Source of the DNA: Spirochaetota bacterium
GTDB taxonomy: Bacteria > Spirochaetota > Spirochaetia > Treponematales > Treponemataceae
Reading direction: 5' to 3'
Assembly: GCA_023393015.1 (NCBI GenBank)
Contig: JAEWMY010000041.1
Coordinates: 1 to 54,468 of the forward strand
Length of the DNA stretch: 54,468 nucleotides
The notes beneath the pieces are model-generated. The model made no database searches. It worked only from the letters and a program-made list of their open reading frames with translations, and had not been told where the DNA came from. Made by a program: the position numbers and the translations under genes. Position 1 is the stretch's first letter, and the number at the start of each line of letters is the position of its first letter. This document shows positions 42,424 through 51,096 of the stretch, in pieces.

Positions 42424-43644
42424 TCAGTTTTGCGCCTTTTGCTGCTGAAGGCGCACGACGGTCGGCGTGTCGAGATCGTCGCGGGCCGTCGGAACCTGTA
42501 CTGATACCGCGGCCGGGGTCGCCGATCCGCTTCTCGTTCCGAGCCCGCCGGGTGCCTTCGTCGTATGGTCGTTCAGCTGTTTCCATTCGGACCCCGTCAT
42601 GAAATCGCCGTTGTCGCCTGAACGCTGTCGGTCAGACGAAAAGGGATTGATCGAGGAACGGTCCATGGTTATCTGGTAATTGCTCGTCACGAAACCCGTC
42701 GCGATTACGGTGACGCTTACCCTGTCGCCCAGGGAGGTGTCCGTGGCGGTACCGTAGATGATAAGGGCGTCGGGATCGGCGTTCGCCGTGACGATCTTGA
42801 CGATTTCCTCGATCTCCACGAGCGTAAGGTCGTCGCTTCCCGTCACGTTGATGAGTATATGGTTCGCGCCCTCGATGTGGGAATCCTCGAGAAGGGGGTT
42901 GTTGATCGCGTTCGTCGCCGCGTCGACGGCGCGGTTGTCTCCCTCGCCGGTGCCGATTCCCATGATGGCGTCGCCTTGACCCTCCATGGTCGTCTTGACG
43001 TCGGCGAAGTCGATGTTGATGATCCCGGGTATCGTGATGAGATCCGAAATACCCTGAACCGCCTGCCGAAGGACGTCATCGGCCATGATAAAGGCCTGCT
43101 TGATCGGCGTGCGACGGTCAACGAGCTTCAGGAGATGCTGATTCGGTATGACGATGAGCGTATCGACCGATTTGCGGAGTTTCTCGATTCCCTCCTCGGC
43201 GAGACGGAGTTTCACCTTTCCCTCGAAGTCGAAGGGCTTCGTGACCACTCCGACGGTTAGGGCGCCCTGTTCCCTCGCGATCTGGGCGATCACGGGCACG
43301 GCTCCCGTTCCGGTTCCGCCACCCATTCCGGCGGTGACGAAAACCATGTCGGCGCCTCGAATCGCGTTGGCGATCGCGTCGGTATCCTCGATAGCCGCCT
43401 TCTCGCCGATCTCCGGTTTACCGCCCGCGCCGAGGCCGCCGGTAAGCTTGGAGCCGATCGCGAGCTTGATCGGCGCGTTCGAGTAGTTGAGCGCCTGTTG
43501 GTCGGTATTGGCCACGATAAAATCGACGTTCTTGAGGCCGCAGGCCATCATGCGGTTTACCGCGTTCGAGCCGCCGCCGCCCGTACCGACGACCTTGATG
43601 ACAGTGGGACATATTTCCTTTTGTTGCATGACTTCAAAGTTCAT
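42424..43644 (-). CDS. ftsZ: Cell division GTPase FtsZ
   Basis: The tubulin-like protein that forms the division ring. The GTP-binding signature GGGTGTG is at residues 108-114, with GGGGSNAVNRM near the start and the T7-loop region NIDFADVKTTM. The C-terminal tail has the DDLDTPTVVRLQQQ type peptide that binds FtsA and other partners. 406 residues. TGGGAGGGG precedes the ATG. Confidence 0.98.
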   Translation of the reverse strand: MNFEVMQQKEICPTVIKVVGTGGGGSNAVNRMMACGLKNVDFIVANTDQQALNYSNAPIKLAIGSKLTGGLGAGGKPEIGEKAAIEDTDAIANAIRGADMVFVTAGMGGGTGTGAVPVIAQIAREQGALTVGVVTKPFDFEGKVKLRLAEEGIEKLRKSVDTLIVIPNQHLLKLVDRRTPIKQAFIMADDVLRQAVQGISDLITIPGIINIDFADVKTTMEGQGDAIMGIGTGEGDNRAVDAATNAINNPLLEDSHIEGANHILINVTGSDDLTLVEIEEIVKIVTANADPDALIIYGTATDTSLGDRVSVTVIATGFVTSNYQITMDRSSINPFSSDRQRSGDNGDFMTGSEWKQLNDHTTKAPGGLGTRSGSATPAAVSVQVPTARDDLDTPTVVRLQQQKAQN

Positions 43645-43699
43645 GTGTTTTCCCCTCCCAGAAAAAACCGTACCGACTTCGTATATGGTATCGCGCGTA

Positions 43700-44941
43700 T
43701 CAGAAAAATTCCTTGAGCCAACCTCGAATACGGCCGATTACCGGACGCGAAAGCGAATCAGCGGCGCCCGTATCGGGCACGTCGGCGCTGCGATGCTCCC
43801 AAGCAGACAGCACGAGACCGAGTACGGTCGCGTAGTCGGGGCTCCGATACTCGCCCGTCAGCCCGCCGAAATTGCCCGGAATGCCGATGCGAACGGCCTG
43901 GGTGTTGAACACCTCCGACGCGAGCTCGACGACGCCGGGAAGCAGGGCGCCCCCTCCGGTGATCACGACGTTGCCCGAAAGCTGCCTGGTCTTCCTTACT
44001 GACTGAACGCGTTCGTTCGCCATGGAGAGTATCTCGGCCATTCTCGGTTGTATGATTTCCGATATCTCCGTTCTCGGGATGACGACGGGAGGACGGCCGC
44101 CGACGCCGGGCAGGATCACCTCCTCGTTTTCCTCGATAAGCGGCATCCAGCAACACCCCGTATCGATCTTGATCCGTTCGGCCGTCTCGACGGAAATTCC
44201 CTTGACGATGGAGATGTCGTTCGTAACCTGTATGCCTCCGACGGGGAGGACGGCGGTCAGCAAGGGCGCCCCGTCGGCCATCACGATGACGTCCGTCGTG
44301 CCTCCGCCCAGGTCTATGAGAACCGAGCCGAGGTCGCGTTCTTCCTCGGTCATGACCGACTTCACCGAGGCGAGGGAATGAAGCATGTATTCGTCCACGG
44401 TGAGCGCGGAACGATTGACGCATTTGATCATGTTCTGGACGGAGGTAACGGATCCGGTAATGATGTGAACCTCGGATTCTAGACGCACTCCGATCATGTT
44501 CCGGGGATCCTTGACGCCCCGCTGTTCGTCGACGATATACGACTGGGGAATGACGTGAAGAACTTGCCTGTCCATGGGGATCACGACGGCCTTGGCCGCG
44601 TCGATGACGCGATTGATGTCGTCCTGACCGATTTCGCGGTTGTCGCGGCCCTTGCCCGTTACCGCGACGACTCCGCGCGAGTTGAGTCCGTCTATGTGGG
44701 TTCCGCCTATGCCGATCATGCAGCGGGACACCTCTATACCCGACATCATCTCGGCCGCCTCGACGGCCTGCGAGATGGCGCGCACGGTGTTTTCTATATT
44801 GACCACGACCCCTTTCCGGAGGCCGTTTGAGGGGCTTGTGCCCACGCCGGTGATCTGCAGCACGCCGTTTTCGGAGATTTCCCCGATCACGGCCCGTATC
44901 CTGCTGGTGCCTATATCGAGACCAACGACGGCATCACTCAA
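43700..44941 (-). CDS. ftsA: Cell division protein FtsA
   Basis: An actin-like ATPase that tethers FtsZ to the membrane. Features: VGLDIGTSRIRAVIGE phosphate loop, VLIDLGGGTTDVIVM, NVVITGGGALLPGVVELA, and a C-terminal amphipathic tail (GRIRGWLKEFF) for membrane binding. 413 residues. Overlaps ftsQ by four bases. Confidence 0.97.
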   Translation of the reverse strand: MSDAVVGLDIGTSRIRAVIGEISENGVLQITGVGTSPSNGLRKGVVVNIENTVRAISQAVEAAEMMSGIEVSRCMIGIGGTHIDGLNSRGVVAVTGKGRDNREIGQDDINRVIDAAKAVVIPMDRQVLHVIPQSYIVDEQRGVKDPRNMIGVRLESEVHIITGSVTSVQNMIKCVNRSALTVDEYMLHSLASVKSVMTEEERDLGSVLIDLGGGTTDVIVMADGAPLLTAVLPVGGIQVTNDISIVKGISVETAERIKIDTGCCWMPLIEENEEVILPGVGGRPPVVIPRTEISEIIQPRMAEILSMANERVQSVRKTRQLSGNVVITGGGALLPGVVELASEVFNTQAVRIGIPGNFGGLTGEYRSPDYATVLGLVLSAWEHRSADVPDTGAADSLSRPVIGRIRGWLKEFF

Positions 44942-45744
44942 AGCACATCCCCCCTTACCCGATACGCGACGGTTCCCGCGCGAATGTCGATTTCTTCGAC
45001 GTCCAGCGACAGGTCGTTCACGACGTCCAATACCAGCATCATATACTGTAATGCGTCTTCGTTCAACGCCTTGTCGGTCCTGACCCGTACCGGTGTATGA
45101 ACGGGATATACGACGAGATCGTATCCGCCATAGGTTTTTTGCTCTATTTTTATCTCCGAGACCGAGGAAAGGAGGGGGGAATTACGGGCTTCCATGTCGG
45201 CCAGGGAGGCGAGCAAGGGCTTGAGTCTAGCGTGCAGTTTCATTCCGGGGACGATATTCTCGAACTGAATCCCGGTAATGAGCGGGAGGTTCGATCCGTG
45301 GGGTATGTCGCCCACCTTGAAGGCAACCCCGTGCTCGTCGATCTGCACCGGGATGGTTCGGTTGCCGACGGTTCCCAGGGCGACGGCCACGGGAGTGCGT
45401 TCCACGACCGAGATGACGACGCGATCGGGGAATTTCTTCTCGATCATCACGGACTCGAACAGGGGGTTCATCGCGAGACGGCCGGCGGTACCGGCGGTAT
45501 CGAAGGTAAACCATTTCTCATGGCCGGTTACGCCGGCCATGGCGCACAATTCGTCGTACCCGACGGACGGTGCGCCAGTTACGGTCACGCGGACGAAGGA
45601 GGTGGCCGGAACGACGAGGAGGTAAAAGGCGAACTCCGCGAGAAGGAAGAGCGAAAGAACCGCTACGAGAATCTTGAGCGCGACGGCTTTCCATTCGCCC
45701 GTTTGCGCGGACGGAACCTCGTCGATAAAGATCATTTCAGACAT
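44938..45744 (-). CDS. ftsQ: Cell division protein FtsQ/DivIB
   Basis: A 268-residue bitopic membrane protein of the divisome. A membrane helix lies near 24-48. The POTRA-type domain (FVRVTVTGAPSVGYDELCAMAG) and a beta domain (PDRVVISVVERTPVAVA) follow, as expected for FtsQ/DivIB. It overlaps ftsA and ftsW. Confidence 0.92.
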   Translation of the reverse strand: MSEMIFIDEVPSAQTGEWKAVALKILVAVLSLFLLAEFAFYLLVVPATSFVRVTVTGAPSVGYDELCAMAGVTGHEKWFTFDTAGTAGRLAMNPLFESVMIEKKFPDRVVISVVERTPVAVALGTVGNRTIPVQIDEHGVAFKVGDIPHGSNLPLITGIQFENIVPGMKLHARLKPLLASLADMEARNSPLLSSVSEIKIEQKTYGGYDLVVYPVHTPVRVRTDKALNEDALQYMMLVLDVVNDLSLDVEEIDIRAGTVAYRVRGDVL

Positions 45745-46885
45745 TTTCCATCTCCCCCGCCTCTCCCCACCGAGAAACGTTAATAACCAAACCGCAGAGG
45801 CATAACGTAATCAGGAGGGATGAACCTCCCGACGAGAAAAACGGCAACGGTATGCCGGTAGCCGGAAAGACGCGCGCGACTACTCCGACGTTCATGATCG
45901 ACTGAAGGAGCAGGGCCGACACGCATCCGAAGGCGACATAACTCCGGAAACGGTCGCGACAGCGAACGGCGATGACATAGCCGCGCACCGAAAGCGTGAT
46001 CAACAGCGCGAAATACACGAGCACGCCGAAAAAACCCATCTCCTCTCCCCATACGGCGAAGATGAAGTCGGATTGTACTTCGGGGATGCTCGATACCTTC
46101 CTGAGTCCGTTTCCGAGTCCCCGCCCCCAAAACTCTCCGTCTGAGAGCGCCGCGAGCGCGGCGTTTACCTGGTAGCTCGAATCGAAGGGATCGAGCTCGG
46201 GAAACAAAAAAGACAGCACGCGTTTCAGGCGGTACTCCACGGTCAGCACCATCAGCGCGACAAACGGTATCGTCAGGGCGCAGAACTTGACGAACCAGAG
46301 GATGCCCACGCCCGCGACGAAAAAGAGCGTGAGCGCGATCGCGATAACGAGGATGGCCGTGGAGAAATCGTCCTGCAACGCGATAACGGCGATCATGACG
46401 AAGGTCATGAACGCCGCCGGGTATATCGACACCTCCGGTTCGTTCAGCCGGTCATGCTTCTTGTCGAAGATATTCGCGAGAAAGAGAACGATGACGAGCT
46501 TTATTAGCTCCGACGGCTGAAAGGTCGCGGGTCCGAGCGCTATCCACCGCGACGCCCCGTTTTTGGCTATTCCTATACCCGGAACGAAGGGTAAAAGGGA
46601 TACGAGCAGGGTAAGGAGAACGAGTTTCGGAAGCTGTGATCTGAGGAAATCCAGACGCACGAAGGCGAACACCGTCATGGCTACGAGACCGACGCCTAGG
46701 TTGACTGCCTGCCTGCGCACGAAATACAGGGGATCGTCAAACGCGCGCGAAGCGTACGCCATGGAGCCGGTATAGAGCGCGACGAAACCGAGTCCGCACA
46801 TCACCACGACGAGAAGGACGAAAGGCAGGTCAACCCGCTCTCCCCGGCCGTTGCGCTCCACCGAAAAACCGCCGAACGCGTTCAT
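45737..46885 (-). CDS. ftsW: SEDS glycosyltransferase FtsW
   Basis: A 382-residue polytopic membrane protein that polymerises lipid II at the septum. About ten membrane helices; signature regions GPATFQPSELIKLVIVLF, ALSDGEFWGRGLGNG and IPLPFFSSGGSSLLITL are all present. The start at 46885 overlaps the murF stop (ATGA); an open frame to 47212 upstream lies in murF and is rejected. Works with a class B penicillin-binding protein not present in this window. Confidence 0.96.
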   Translation of the reverse strand: MNAFGGFSVERNGRGERVDLPFVLLVVVMCGLGFVALYTGSMAYASRAFDDPLYFVRRQAVNLGVGLVAMTVFAFVRLDFLRSQLPKLVLLTLLVSLLPFVPGIGIAKNGASRWIALGPATFQPSELIKLVIVLFLANIFDKKHDRLNEPEVSIYPAAFMTFVMIAVIALQDDFSTAILVIAIALTLFFVAGVGILWFVKFCALTIPFVALMVLTVEYRLKRVLSFLFPELDPFDSSYQVNAALAALSDGEFWGRGLGNGLRKVSSIPEVQSDFIFAVWGEEMGFFGVLVYFALLITLSVRGYVIAVRCRDRFRSYVAFGCVSALLLQSIMNVGVVARVFPATGIPLPFFSSGGSSLLITLCLCGLVINVSRWGEAGEMENV

Positions 46886-48300
46886 ACCGCGGCCTCCGCT
46901 GAATCCCCGCGTGTCAGCGCGGCGCATACACGCTCGAGGGCCATGCCGCGGGAACCTTTCAGGAATACGAGATCGCCGTCGCGAACGTCCGAGGCGACAG
47001 CGAGCGTCAGCTCCTCCATCGTTTCCGAGTACGTTACGCGGGGGTCGTCCGCGAGCACCGCTTTTCCCGCTCGAATCATATCCGCGCCGAACAGGTACAC
47101 TCGATCCGCCCTGGATTCGGAGAGGCGCCTGCAAACCGCTTCGTGCGCGCGTTCCGACTCGTTTCCGAGCTCCAGCATGGAACCGATCACGTAGAGTTTC
47201 TTGCCGGACCATTGTACGTCGTCGCAGAACTCCAGCGCCTTGTCCATCGAGTCCGGGTTGGCGTTGTAGCAGTCCCGGATCACGGTTATGTCCCCGCGCA
47301 GGATTTCCGTCCTGCCGAAAAGCGCGCGAACGGCCTCGACGCCGGCCTTGATCTCCGCGGGCGGCACGCCCGCCTCGCGCGCTATCGCGATCGCCGCTAT
47401 CGCGTTTAGACGGTTATAGGATCCGGGAAGGCCGAAGGATATCTCGAGGCCGCTGTACCCGATTACGCTTCCATCGAGCCCGCGATCCTCGAATCCCTCG
47501 ATTCCCTCGGTGGTGTTCGGGCCAAACGTCCGGATGGTCCCGGAACTCACATCGGACAGGAAAGGTGTCCACTCGTCGTTTTCCGGAACCAGCCCCACGC
47601 AGTCGTCGGTAAACCGCGAGAAAACCTGTTTTTTTTCCTCAGCAATTGCCGCCTTGCTTCCGAGAATTCCGATATGGGCGGTTCCGACGTTGGTGATCAG
47701 CGCGATCGAAGGAAGGAGCACGCGCGCGATTTCTGATATCTCCCCCGTGCGGTTCATGCCCAACTCGAACACGCCTACTTCGTGATACGGCCGAATCCGG
47801 AAAACCGACAGGGGCAACCCAGTTTCAGAATTGAGGTTCCCCTCATTCATCACAACTGAACGCGAAACGGAAAAGACGCTCGCGACGATTTCTTTCGTCG
47901 TCGTCTTGCCGGACGAGCCCGTAATCCCAATTTTCAGCAAATTCGGAAAACGCGAAACGTAGGCTCGTGCGGCGTCCTGAAGGGCGCGAAGCGTGTCGCC
48001 GACCATGACGAACGCTGCCCGATACTGGCGCGCGAGGTTCATGAAAACGGCGCTCGAGCCCTCGGCATGCGCCGCGTCGACGAACACTACCGTGGCGCCC
48101 GCCTCGAGGGCCTTCGCGATATAGGAATGGCCGTCTTGCGTAGCGCCGATAAGCGGCACGAACAGGGACCCCTCGACGACTTTTCTAGAATCGGTCGCGA
48201 CGGAGGTAAATCCCGGTATTCGAGAGAAATCCGCGATGCAGCTCCCGCCGACCGCCTCGACGGTCTGGCCAAGCGTCATAAGGAGGTTGTCGTCACCCAC
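46882..48300 (-). CDS. murF: UDP-N-acetylmuramoyl-tripeptide--D-Ala-D-Ala ligase
   Basis: The last cytoplasmic ligase of the peptidoglycan monomer, adding D-Ala-D-Ala. Features: N-terminal TDSRKVVEGSLFVPLIG, GITGSSGKTTTKEIVASVF ATP loop, NEGNLNSETGLPLS and FELGMNRTGEI. 472 residues. A GTG start at 48300 with a GAAGGGG site is chosen. Unlike many dcw clusters, no mraY, murD, murG or murC follows. Confidence 0.96.
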   Translation of the reverse strand: MGDDNLLMTLGQTVEAVGGSCIADFSRIPGFTSVATDSRKVVEGSLFVPLIGATQDGHSYIAKALEAGATVVFVDAAHAEGSSAVFMNLARQYRAAFVMVGDTLRALQDAARAYVSRFPNLLKIGITGSSGKTTTKEIVASVFSVSRSVVMNEGNLNSETGLPLSVFRIRPYHEVGVFELGMNRTGEISEIARVLLPSIALITNVGTAHIGILGSKAAIAEEKKQVFSRFTDDCVGLVPENDEWTPFLSDVSSGTIRTFGPNTTEGIEGFEDRGLDGSVIGYSGLEISFGLPGSYNRLNAIAAIAIAREAGVPPAEIKAGVEAVRALFGRTEILRGDITVIRDCYNANPDSMDKALEFCDDVQWSGKKLYVIGSMLELGNESERAHEAVCRRLSESRADRVYLFGADMIRAGKAVLADDPRVTYSETMEELTLAVASDVRDGDLVFLKGSRGMALERVCAALTRGDSAEAAV

Positions 48301-48580
48301 CGAGGTCCCCCTTCGCGAGCTCGATTCTGAGAATCTCCTCGGCCCGCGCCTTCCGCATCGACAAGTCGTTCGTGGCGACCCGCTCTATCCTCTCGGGAGT
48401 CGAAAGAACAGTGATGCCTGCGATCAATCGCGCGTTAGCCTCGATCATCTCGTACTGATCGCGCTCCAACCCGGCGATATCGCCGTCCACGCTCGAATAG
48501 CGACTTGTTTGCCACACGGTGGCCAGCAGCATGAGGGGTATGCCCATCGCAAGTAATACCGTCGCGACGTTTTTAATCAT
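48293..48580 (-). CDS. ftsL: Cell division protein FtsL-like
   Basis: A 95-residue bitopic protein: one membrane helix (about 4-24) followed by a coiled-coil-like segment (GDIAGLERDQYEMIEANARL). It lies between rsmH and murF, where ftsL occurs. Sequence conservation of FtsL is low, so the identification rests on topology and position. It overlaps rsmH and murF. Confidence 0.82.
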   Translation of the reverse strand: MIKNVATVLLAMGIPLMLLATVWQTSRYSSVDGDIAGLERDQYEMIEANARLIAGITVLSTPERIERVATNDLSMRKARAEEILRIELAKGDLGG

Positions 48581-49530
48581 AGTTTATCGTCTCCATACGC
48601 GATCTTGCGCACAACCCTCAGGCGCGCGCTGCGCGAAGGGGAATTACGGTCGATTTCTTCATCGGTCGGGGAAACCGCTTTTTTCGTCAGTACTTCCACG
48701 AGCGGCCGACCCCTGCATTTACATATCGGCACTTCGGGCGGGCAAATGCAGGACTTGCTCGCGTCCCTGAAAAAATTCTTCACGATGCGGTCTTCGAGGG
48801 AGTGAAAGGTAATTACGCCGAATTTCCCCCCGGGCGCGAGCGTCGCGAGGGCGAGATCCAGGAGTCCCGGAAGGCGGTCGAGTTCCCGGTTTACCGCTAT
48901 GCGCAGGGCCTGAAAGGTTCTGGTCGCCGGGTGAATCCGCCCGTGACGGTAGTCCGCGGGAACCGCGTGATAGATGGACTCGGCGAGCGCCTTCGACGTC
49001 GTGAAGCGGGAGGCGCGCCTCGACTCGACGATCGCCTTCGCGATCCTGCGCGAATAACGTTCCTCCCCGAGCTGATATATCAAATTCGCGAGATCGTTCT
49101 CGCCAAGGCCGTTCACGATATCTGCCGCGCTTCGCTCCGTCTGCGGGTCAAGACGCATGTCCAGGGGTTCGTCGGATCGAAAGCTGAAACCGCGGCCGGA
49201 TTTTTCGTAATGGAACAGGGATATTCCCAGGTCGATCAATATCCGGTCCGGGCGTTTCGCGTCGGCGGGGTATTCGCGGAAAAAATCGTCAGACCAGCCG
49301 GGGTAAAAACAGATACGCTCGCCGAAGGGGGCGAGCCGTTCGCGGGCACGGGCTTGTATGCGGACGTCGGCGTCGATCCCGATTACGCGTAGTTCGGGAA
49401 AGGCCGTCAAAAAGGCCTCCGTATGGCCGCCCTCGCCGAGGGTGCCGTCGATCATGAGGGAGTCGCTCCGGTCCGGCGCGAGGTAGGAGAGACATTCTTG
49501 CAGTAATACGGACGTATGTACGATTTCCAT
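48577..49530 (-). CDS. rsmH: 16S rRNA (cytosine-1402-N4)-methyltransferase
   Basis: A SAM-dependent methyltransferase of 16S rRNA position C1402. Features: MEIVHTSVLLQECLSYL, DGTLGEGGHTEAFL, ILIDLGISLFHYE, and a C-terminal region with RTFQALRIAVNREL and GVITFHSLEDRIVK. 317 residues. It follows mraZ as is usual. Confidence 0.97.
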   Translation of the reverse strand: MEIVHTSVLLQECLSYLAPDRSDSLMIDGTLGEGGHTEAFLTAFPELRVIGIDADVRIQARARERLAPFGERICFYPGWSDDFFREYPADAKRPDRILIDLGISLFHYEKSGRGFSFRSDEPLDMRLDPQTERSAADIVNGLGENDLANLIYQLGEERYSRRIAKAIVESRRASRFTTSKALAESIYHAVPADYRHGRIHPATRTFQALRIAVNRELDRLPGLLDLALATLAPGGKFGVITFHSLEDRIVKNFFRDASKSCICPPEVPICKCRGRPLVEVLTKKAVSPTDEEIDRNSPSRSARLRVVRKIAYGDDKL

Positions 49531-49536
49531 ATTGCC

Positions 49537-49971
49537 CTAGAGGCAAATACTTCCGAGACCTTCCGTAGCCTCCCGAAAATCCGCCTCGCTCTCCCCCAGA
49601 TATTTTTCGTACTCGTTCGAGTCCCACAACTCGAAATACTTGTTGATACCCAAAAAAACGCAATCTTTGCCGAGACCCGCGAATTCGCGCAGGCTCTGCG
49701 GTATCGATATCCGCCCGGCCTTGTCGATTTCCGCCTCCTGGGCGGGCGCGACAAGGCGGCGCAGTACCGAACGTGATTGCGACTGAAACAGCGAAGCGGA
49801 TTCCATCACCTTGTCGGACAGGACCTTCCACTGTTCGGGAGAAAACAGCCACAGACAGCGGTCTATCCCGCGTGTCAGGATAAGTGTCGATCCCGTCAAC
49901 TCGGACCGCAACCGGACAGGGAACATGATTCGTCCCTTTTCGTCCAAGGTGTTACGGTATTCTCCGGTCAT
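49537..49971 (-). CDS. mraZ: Transcriptional regulator MraZ
   Basis: A 144-residue DNA-binding protein with two SpoVT/AbrB-type halves: GEYRNTLDEKGRIMFPVRL and the second, EIDKAGRISIPQSL. MraZ binds repeats in its own promoter and controls the division cluster. The ATG at 49971 gives the family's usual MxxGEY start; the GTG at 49986 would add five residues. Confidence 0.95.
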   Translation of the reverse strand: MTGEYRNTLDEKGRIMFPVRLRSELTGSTLILTRGIDRCLWLFSPEQWKVLSDKVMESASLFQSQSRSVLRRLVAPAQEAEIDKAGRISIPQSLREFAGLGKDCVFLGINKYFELWDSNEYEKYLGESEADFREATEGLGSICL

Positions 49972-49982
49972 CAGATGATCAT

Positions 49983-50035
49983 CCACTTTTTACTACTTTC
50001 TCCCACTTTTTACCACGTTGATCCTATTTTACCAC
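49983..50035 (-). promoter_or_regulatory. MraZ operator (GTGG-type repeats)
   Basis: On the minus strand GTGG-like units occur every 10 bp: 50016-50013, 50006-50003, 49996-49993 (GTAG) and 49986-49983, with one more GTGG at 50035-50032 on the far side of a degenerate unit at 50026-50023. Typical units read GTGGTAAAAA and GTGGGAGAAA. This ten-base periodicity is the hallmark of MraZ boxes. The units lie over the -10 box and downstream into the leader, so MraZ binding would block transcription. Confidence 0.85.
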
Positions 50036-50053
50036 CAAAATTCCGCTTGTCAA
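50026..50053 (-). promoter_or_regulatory. Promoter of the mraZ-led division cluster
   Basis: On the minus strand TTGACA (50053-50048), 16 bp, TAAAAT (50031-50026) preceded by TGG (extended -10). It would start near 50019, giving about 48 bases of leader, within which the MraZ units lie. Confidence 0.8.
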
Positions 50054-50092
50054 CAGTTTTCGGGAAAATACCGTATAAATCGTCTTTTCGTG

Positions 50093-50122
50093 TTTACATC
50101 CTCGTTTTTGCGCGGGTATAGT
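50093..50122 (+). promoter_or_regulatory. Promoter of the small gene at 50129, leaderless arrangement
   Basis: TTTACA (50093-50098), 18 bp, TATAGT (50117-50122), then six bases to the ATG at 50129. No Shine-Dalgarno site precedes the ATG. It diverges from the mraZ promoter, which lies 40 bases away. Confidence 0.6.
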
Positions 50123-50128
50123 GGCGAC

Positions 50129-50368
50129 ATGACGTTACGGGAGTTTCATATCGTGTTTCCCGAAGGGGAAAGCCAGGAAATCCAGCACAGCCTCTCGATC
50201 GGCGATCTCGTTGACTGCAACGGATGTCCCCTCCCCCTTCCGTTGCCGACGAACCGAATGCTCGCGTACCGCGTTTCGCGCGTTCGCACCCTCGAAGAGC
50301 GGGGATATTCGCGCGTCGTTCATTATCTTGATCAACTGAACGCCGCCGAACTTCTGGAGTTCACGTGA
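50129..50368 (+). CDS. Small conserved hypothetical protein
   Basis: A 79-residue protein starting MTLREFHIVF with a GDLVDCNGCPLPLPLPTNRMLAYRV segment. No known domain is recognised and no membrane segment or signal is seen. It overlaps the next gene by four bases (GTGA), so the two are coupled. An earlier in-frame start at 50018 is unlikely because it would lie upstream of the promoter. Confidence 0.65.
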   Translation: MTLREFHIVFPEGESQEIQHSLSIGDLVDCNGCPLPLPLPTNRMLAYRVSRVRTLEERGYSRVVHYLDQLNAAELLEFT

Positions 50369-51096
50369 TCAACACCTGGAATGAGAGTCTCCTGCACGAG
50401 GAACTGAAAGAGTATTACCGGGGCGAATCGGGAGAGTCGGAGATATCCCTCGAGGGATCGATTTGCGACATCCTGCACGATGACGGCTCGGTCACGGAAA
50501 TTCAGACATCCTCGATCGGCAAACTGCGCGCGAAGCTTGAAAAACTGCTCGAGGGGCGTCCCGTTCGGGTAGTCTACCCCGTCGCCGTTCAAACGATCAT
50601 AGAAACCTATTCCGCGGAATCCGAATTGCTGAAAAGGAGAAAAAGCCCGAAAAAAGGCACGGCCTTTCAGGTATTCAGCGAGTTAACCGGAGTCGCGCAT
50701 CTGCTCGCCCACCCCAACCTGACCGTCACCGTTCAGCTCGCCGATGTACTGGAATTGAGGATAGCGGACGGTACCGGTTCGTGGAGACGCAAGGGAGTAC
50801 GCATATCCGACCGTAAACTCATTCGTCTCGGAGACAGGATAGACTTGGCCAACCGGGCGGATTACCTGTCGCTTATACCACCGAACGTACCGCCACTGTT
50901 TACCGTCGCGGATCTCAGGGACGCGGGCGCGGGAAGAAACGCGGGAAAGATGGCGTGGGTACTGAGAAAGGCGGGATGGATAGAGTTGGCGGAAAAACGG
51001 GGAAGGGCCTTCGTATACCGCGTCAAAAAGGGGCGTAGTCAGGCAACGAGAGGCAAAACGATGGTTACGACCGTGCCGACGCCCTCTTCCGAATGA
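50365..51096 (+). CDS. Conserved hypothetical protein, possibly nuclease-fold with winged-helix end
   Basis: A 243-residue protein starting with GTG. Near the N-terminus the pattern is E30-G-S-I-C-D35, then VTEIQTSSIGKL (E45-x-Q47 and K53), followed by a VRVVYPVA strand, which resembles the core of PD-(D/E)xK nucleases with an ExQ variant. The middle carries a conserved-looking stretch around LADVLELRIADGTGSWRRKG. The last 60 residues look like a winged helix (GKMAWVLRKAGWIELAEKRG). I know homologues in Firmicutes and spirochaetes without a function. Nuclease activity is inferred and unproven. Its end overlaps the convergent histidine kinase gene. Confidence 0.6.
   Translation: MINTWNESLLHEELKEYYRGESGESEISLEGSICDILHDDGSVTEIQTSSIGKLRAKLEKLLEGRPVRVVYPVAVQTIIETYSAESELLKRRKSPKKGTAFQVFSELTGVAHLLAHPNLTVTVQLADVLELRIADGTGSWRRKGVRISDRKLIRLGDRIDLANRADYLSLIPPNVPPLFTVADLRDAGAGRNAGKMAWVLRKAGWIELAEKRGRAFVYRVKKGRSQATRGKTMVTTVPTPSSE

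Noticed and set aside
46886..47212. A longer start for FtsW at 47212
   Set aside because: Those residues are a shadow of murF; the SEDS fold begins after 46885.
46882..48300. Damaged peptidoglycan cluster because mraY, murD, murG and murC are missing
   Set aside because: Treponemes carry these genes elsewhere; overlaps between murF, ftsW and ftsL show the block is intact.
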